NCBI GenBank assembly: GCA_031289865.1
Contig: JAITOQ010000173.1
Span: 1 to 18,284, forward strand
From: Clostridiales bacterium
GTDB taxonomy: Bacteria > Bacillota > Clostridia > Christensenellales > JAISNN01
Reading direction: 5' to 3'
DNA length: 18,284 bases
Position numbers and translations under genes: made by a program. Of this stretch, positions 14,233-18,284 are shown in pieces. Position 1 is the first letter of the stretch, and each line of letters opens with the position of its first letter. The notes beneath the pieces were generated by a model. The model was given only the letters and a program-made list of their open reading frames with translations, did no database searches and was not told the DNA's origin.

Positions 14233-15331
14233 TTAAGACTTCTTCAGAAATTCCGTAATAAACCCCTCGATATCCCCGTCCATCACGGCGGCGATATTCG
14301 TATTTTCGTACCCCGTGCGGTGATCCTTTGCCATGGTATACGGGCAAAAGACATAGGAGCGTATCTGACTGCCCCACTCGATTTTTTTGAGGTCGCCTTT
14401 TAGGCTTTGTTCGTGTTCTAATCTCTCGCGTTCGCGTCTTTCGATGAGCTTACTTCGGAGCATTTTCATAGCTTGCTCGCGGTTCTGCACCTGACTTCTT
14501 TCGTTCTGACACGCGACGACTATTCCCGTGGGAATATGTGTAATTCTCACCGCCGAATCGGTTTTGTTGACGTGCTGACCGCCCGCGCCGCCGCTCCTAA
14601 AGGTATCTATTCTCAAATCCTCCGTGTCGATGACGAGTTCGTCGTCGTTCTCGATTTCGGGCATAACTTCGAGCGAAGCAAAGGACGTATGCCGACGCTT
14701 ATTCGCGTCAAAGGGCGAAATGCGAACCAATCTGTGTACTCCCATTTCGGCTTTCATATAGCCGTAAGCGTTTTCGCCGTCGGCGGTAAAGGTGATACTT
14801 TTGAGTCCCGCCTCCTCCCCGTCGAGGACGTCGAGAATCTTCGTCGTATAGCCCTTGCGCTCGATATAACGGGTGTACATGCGAAACAGCATACTACACC
14901 AATCTTGCGCTTCCGTACCGCCCGCGCCCGCGTGGAGGGTCAGAATGGCGTTCAGCGCGTCATACTTCCCGCGAAGCAATGTTTCCAACCTCAATTCCTC
15001 AAGGATATCGGAGACGGCGCGCACCTCGCTCTTCAAAAATTCAAATTCCGCGGCGTCGCCCGACTCCTCGCTCATCTCTATGAGCAGCTCCGCGTCCGCG
15101 GCACGGCTTTTGATTTTTTCAAATCTCAAGATTTTGTTTTCGATAAATTTGCTTTGTTTTCCGACGCTTTGCGCCTTTGAGAGGTCGTTCCAAAACCCGT
15201 CGGTCTCTTGTTCCGCGTTTAAGCTTTTCAACTGTTCTTTGAGTCCCGCGACGTCAAAGTGCATCGCCTGCCCACTCTAAATTTTCATTGATACTTTTCA
15301 ATTCCTCTTTCAACCCGTCGAACTCTATCAA
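14233..15331 (-). CDS. prfB: Peptide chain release factor 2, with programmed +1 frameshift
   Basis: Releases peptides at UGA and UAA codons. The gene is in two frames. Frame 0 runs from TTG at 15331 for 25 codons (ending ...EWAGDAL) to an in-frame UGA at codon 26 (15256-15254); a +1 shift at CUU-UGA-C enters the main frame at GAC and continues 340 codons. The product is 365 residues, the same as E. coli RF2, and the junction AL-DVAGLKEQL fits the family. Motifs: SPF tripeptide in VRISPFDANKRRHTSF and GGQ in FRSGGAGGQHVNKTDSAVR. The start is uncertain: TTG has AAGGA ten bases upstream, while GTG at 15340 touches the same AAGGA and is less likely. It lies downstream of secA as in Bacillus and four bases ahead of tsaD. 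Gene callers may start it wrongly at ATG 15264. Confidence 0.9.
15253..15259 (-). promoter_or_regulatory. prfB: prfB programmed +1 frameshift site (CUUUGAC)
   Basis: Minus strand reads CTT-TGA-C at 15259-15253, the exact slippery heptamer used in bacterial RF2 genes for autoregulation: when RF2 is scarce, slow termination at UGA lets the ribosome slip +1. The usual upstream stimulator (AGGGGG three bases before CTT) is only weakly represented here by GCAGGCGATGCA. Confidence 0.9.
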
Positions 15332-15398
15332 CTCGATCACATCCTTTTTTTTATAATTTTTAGGATTCCTATTTATATTTTAGCTGTCATACCGCTAT

Positions 15399-15480
15399 CG
15401 TTTTAGATTCTTCACTTCGTTCAGAATGACACCTACTTTTTATCCTTACTTTTCAACTTTCAACTCTCAATTTTCAACTT
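15399..15480. repeat. Repeat island between secA and prfB
   Basis: One inverted element A (15399-15431, ATTCTTCACTTCGTTCAGAA core) and an inverted heptad array (15450-15480) whose end is six bases from the secA TAG stop. The rest of the spacer (15332-15398) is AT-rich, with no clear promoter. Confidence 0.85.
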
Positions 15481-15486
15481 TAAAAA

Positions 15487-18192
15487 CTATTTTCCACAGC
15501 AATGTTTAAATTTGCGTCCGCTTCCGCACGGACACGGGTCGTTCGGACCCGGCTCTCTATCCTTTTTTACGGGAGCTTTTTTTGCGGGCTTAGAGCCGTC
15601 GGAAGCAAACGTCGCTTCTCCCTTTTGCGCTTCGGCGCGTTTCGGGATATTGACGCGGAATTCGCCTTTCATGAGGACGTGGACGGTTTCGGTCTGAATC
15701 CCGTACGTCATCTCGTTAAACATTTCAAAGCCTTCTTTCTGATACGCGACAACGGGATCGACTTGACCGTATGCGCGGAGTCCTATTCCTTTTCTTAGGA
15801 CGTCCATCGAATCGATGTGATCCGTCCACTTCATATCTACATATTTTAAGAGTACTATGCGTTCTATCTCGCCGAAATCAAGCCCCGTTTCCTCCGTTGC
15901 CGTATTGATTTCGGCGGTTTTTTTCTCGTAGGTTTCCACCGCCTTATCGGTGACGGTCTTTGCGAGGAGATCAAAGTCGTGCTGTCCCGCAAGGTCTTGA
16001 GTGACGAGAGCGGTTCCCGTCGGGAGTAGGACGCGTTCGAGCTCAAAGTTAAACGCCTCGTAGTCCCACGTCGCTATGTCCTTATTAAAGTCGGCGTAAG
16101 CCCGACAAATACTTGCGGCGACGTTCGGGATCATCTCGACGACATATTCATGTATATCTTGACCGGTGAGTACCTTATCCCGTTCTCTGTACATGAGTTC
16201 CCTTTGGCGGTTCATGACGTCGTCGTAGCTTAGGACGCGTTTACGGACGGAATAGTTCCGATCCTCCACCATTTTTTGGGCGCGTTCTATCTGTTTGGTG
16301 ATTACGACGTTTGCTATCGGCATATCCTCCTCGACGTTTAGCGCGGCGGTCATGGCTTTGAGCCTATCGCCGCCGAATATTCTGGCGATATCGTCGTCGA
16401 GCGAGATATAAAAGATGGAGCTTCCGGGGTCGCCTTGACGTCCGCTTCTGCCGCGCAGCTGGTTGTCGATACGTCTGCTCTCGTGGCGTTCCGTACCGAT
16501 TATGCGGAGACCGCCCGCGAGCTTGACCTCTTCTTTTTCTTTGGAGGTAGCGGCGCGGAACGCGTCATAGTGCCGTCTGTATTCTTCCTTTGCGCTTTGA
16601 ATTGCGGGGTCGTTTATTTTGGCGTAGGAGGTTGCGGCTTCTATATCCTCGTGCTTGTAGCCGTCCTTTTCCATTTTTTGTTTAGCGAGGTATTCGGGAT
16701 TGCCGCCGAGCATGATATCCGTACCGCGTCCCGCCATATTCGTCGCGATAGTGACTTGCTTAATCTTACCCGCTTGCGCGACGATTTCCGCCTCTTGTTG
16801 GTGGTTTTTAGCGTTCAACACGCTGTGCGGTATCCGTTTTGATTTTAAGAGGCGGCTAAGCTCCTCCGACTTTTCGACCGAAACGGTACCCGCGAGGACG
16901 GGCTGTCCGCGCCCGTAACACTCCTCTATATCCTTTACGACCGCGTTCAGCTTTCCCTTATTCGTCGTAAAGAGTTGGTCGTTCTCGTCGTTTCTCTGCA
17001 TAGGAATATTCGTCGGGAGTACGACGACGTCGAGTTTGTAGATACCCTTAAATTCAACCTCTTCGGTCTTTGCCGTACCCGTCATACCGCTCAGCTTTTT
17101 GTAAAGTCTAAAGTAGTTTTGAAAGGTGATAGTCGCAAGCGTTTTGTTTTCGTTGCGTATCGCCACGCCCTCTTTCGCCTCGATAGCTTGATGCAAGCCC
17201 TCGCTGTAGCGGCGGCCTATCATCTGACGCCCCGTAAATTCATCGACGATAATGATTTCACCGTCGGTCACGATATAATCGCTGTCGCTCTTCATGATAA
17301 AGTTGGCTTTTAAGGCGTTGTTTATGTGGTGATTGAGTTCGGAGTTGTCGAGATCGGCAAGGTTTTCGATATGAAAGAACTTCTCCGCTCTCTCTATACC
17401 CGCCTCGCTCAAACGGACGGTCTTTTCCTTTTCCTCGATGATGATATCCTCTTCATGGTCGACAGACTTTGCAAATCGGTTCGCCGTGACGTATAGATCG
17501 CTTGATTTTGAACCGCGCCCCGAAATGATGAGCGGTGTGCGCGCCTCGTCGATCAAGATACTGTCCACCTCGTCTATGATAGCAAAACACAGTTCGCGCT
17601 GTACCTTATCTTCTTTTTTGATAGCCATGTTGTCGCGGAGGTAGTCAAACCCAAGCTCGTTGTTTGTGGCGTACAGTATGTCGCATTGATACGCGGCTTT
17701 TTTTGCCTCGTGCGTCATACCGGGGACGACCACGCCGACGGTGAGGCCCAAAAATCTGAATATCTTCCCCATCCATTCCGCATCGCGCCGCGCCAGATAG
17801 TCGTTGACCGTGACGACGTGCATTCCCTTTCCCGCAAGCGCGTTTAAGTAGGTCGGCAAGGTCGCGACAAGGGTCTTTCCCTCGCCCGTTTTCATTTCGG
17901 CGATACGTCCTTGATGGAGCGCGATACCGCCCAACAGCTGTACATAAAAGTGCCTCATCTTGAGTACGCGGTCACTCGCCTCTCTGACGGTGGCGTACGC
18001 TTCGGGCAGAATGTCGTCAAGGGTTTCGCCTGCTCCCAGCCGTTCCCGAAGCTTCGCCGTCATAGCGACCAAAGCGTCGTCGTCAAGCTTCCGATACTCG
18101 TCCTGAAGCCCCTCGATCACATCTGCAATTTTTTTCAGTTTCCCGACGTTTCTGTCATTTTCCGACGGAAACAATTTTGATAAGAATCCCAT
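15487..18192 (-). CDS. secA: Preprotein translocase ATPase SecA
   Basis: The motor that pushes unfolded secretory proteins through SecYEG at the cytoplasmic membrane. The 901 residues carry the full domain set: Walker A MKTGEGKT (100-107), TNNELGFDYLRDNM (176-189), the DEAD-type DEVDSILIDEARTPLI (207-222), the preprotein cross-linking region, the second helicase half with NQLRGRSGRQGDPGSS, the wing/scaffold and the C-terminal zinc site CPCGSGRKFKHCCG (887-900), also used for SecB or ribosome contact in other bacteria. The linker before the zinc site is lysine-rich. The start ATG at 18192 (MGFLSKLF) has AAGGAAA upstream. Followed by prfB as in Bacillus. A single full-length SecA with a zinc tail indicates the canonical SecA1. 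Confidence 0.98.
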   Translation of the reverse strand: MGFLSKLFPSENDRNVGKLKKIADVIEGLQDEYRKLDDDALVAMTAKLRERLGAGETLDDILPEAYATVREASDRVLKMRHFYVQLLGGIALHQGRIAEMKTGEGKTLVATLPTYLNALAGKGMHVVTVNDYLARRDAEWMGKIFRFLGLTVGVVVPGMTHEAKKAAYQCDILYATNNELGFDYLRDNMAIKKEDKVQRELCFAIIDEVDSILIDEARTPLIISGRGSKSSDLYVTANRFAKSVDHEEDIIIEEKEKTVRLSEAGIERAEKFFHIENLADLDNSELNHHINNALKANFIMKSDSDYIVTDGEIIIVDEFTGRQMIGRRYSEGLHQAIEAKEGVAIRNENKTLATITFQNYFRLYKKLSGMTGTAKTEEVEFKGIYKLDVVVLPTNIPMQRNDENDQLFTTNKGKLNAVVKDIEECYGRGQPVLAGTVSVEKSEELSRLLKSKRIPHSVLNAKNHQQEAEIVAQAGKIKQVTIATNMAGRGTDIMLGGNPEYLAKQKMEKDGYKHEDIEAATSYAKINDPAIQSAKEEYRRHYDAFRAATSKEKEEVKLAGGLRIIGTERHESRRIDNQLRGRSGRQGDPGSSIFYISLDDDIARIFGGDRLKAMTAALNVEEDMPIANVVITKQIERAQKMVEDRNYSVRKRVLSYDDVMNRQRELMYRERDKVLTGQDIHEYVVEMIPNVAASICRAYADFNKDIATWDYEAFNFELERVLLPTGTALVTQDLAGQHDFDLLAKTVTDKAVETYEKKTAEINTATEETGLDFGEIERIVLLKYVDMKWTDHIDSMDVLRKGIGLRAYGQVDPVVAYQKEGFEMFNEMTYGIQTETVHVLMKGEFRVNIPKRAEAQKGEATFASDGSKPAKKAPVKKDREPGPNDPCPCGSGRKFKHCCGK

Positions 18193-18239
18193 TCTTCTAT
18201 TTCCTTTTATTGTTGTTTTGTTACTTGTAAAAAATAAAT

Positions 18240-18284
18240 GTCATTCTGAGCTTGCGAAGAATCTCAAACGATTTCTCCGAACCC
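18240..18284. repeat. Element A upstream of secA, cut by the window edge
   Basis: Begins TCATTCTGAGCTTGCGAAGA and continues with TCTCAAACGATTTCTCCGA to the window end, the same composition as the copies at 2619 and 12945. It indicates that the spacer beyond secA is another repeat island. Confidence 0.8.

Noticed and set aside
14233..15264. Release factor gene starting at ATG 15264
   Set aside because: That ATG overlaps the CUUUGAC frameshift site and has no proper ribosome site; starting there would drop the conserved N-terminal helix encoded in frame 0.

Overview
This window reads as a stretch of a Bacillota (class Clostridia) chromosome, probably from an uncultured gut-type lineage. The evidence is a Gram-positive gene set with Bacillus-like gene order (decarboxylase-tmk-holB-ricT and secA-prfB), RicT (a Bacillota Y-complex protein), a SecA with a zinc-binding tail, and a cytoplasmic GH2 beta-galactosidase. 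The exact lineage is inference. All twelve genes lie on the minus strand, so transcription runs from high to low coordinates.

In transcription order: secA (18192-15487); prfB with its programmed +1 frameshift (15331-14233); tsaD, four bases behind prfB; an island of repeats; lacZ (12850-9779) and birA 42 bases behind it; a small conserved hypothetical protein; lysS; then an Orn/Lys/Arg decarboxylase-family protein, tmk, holB and ricT. The last four keep the order of the Bacillus subtilis yaaO-tmk-holB-yaaT block but lack yaaQ/yaaR (darA/yaaR) and are pushed apart by repeat-filled spacers. After ricT come a hairpin terminator, an AT-rich 600-base region with two strong tandem promoters and a possible small RNA, and a membrane-anchored protein of unknown function that runs off the left edge.

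The functions are mostly housekeeping: protein export, translation termination, tRNA t6A modification, lysyl-tRNA synthesis, biotin transfer, dTMP phosphorylation, DNA polymerase clamp loading and RNA-processing control. lacZ is the only obvious accessory metabolic gene; no sugar transporter or regulator accompanies it.

The striking part is between the genes. Nearly every spacer longer than about 100 bases is a mosaic of the same modules in a regular order: heptanucleotide arrays (TTGARAR or TGCAGAA) at the ends in inverted orientation, and inside them about 14 copies of an imperfect palindrome (core ATTCTGAGC...GAAGAAT) plus two REPIN-like inverted repeats whose stems covary. In six of the eleven complete genes the heptad array itself supplies the UGA stop codon, and in two more it begins within six bases of the stop. 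A separate structured repeat occurs as an inverted pair flanking holB-ricT. I know of no named system that matches this arrangement. The individual repeat types resemble known classes (STRR-like heptads, REP/REPIN, MITEs).
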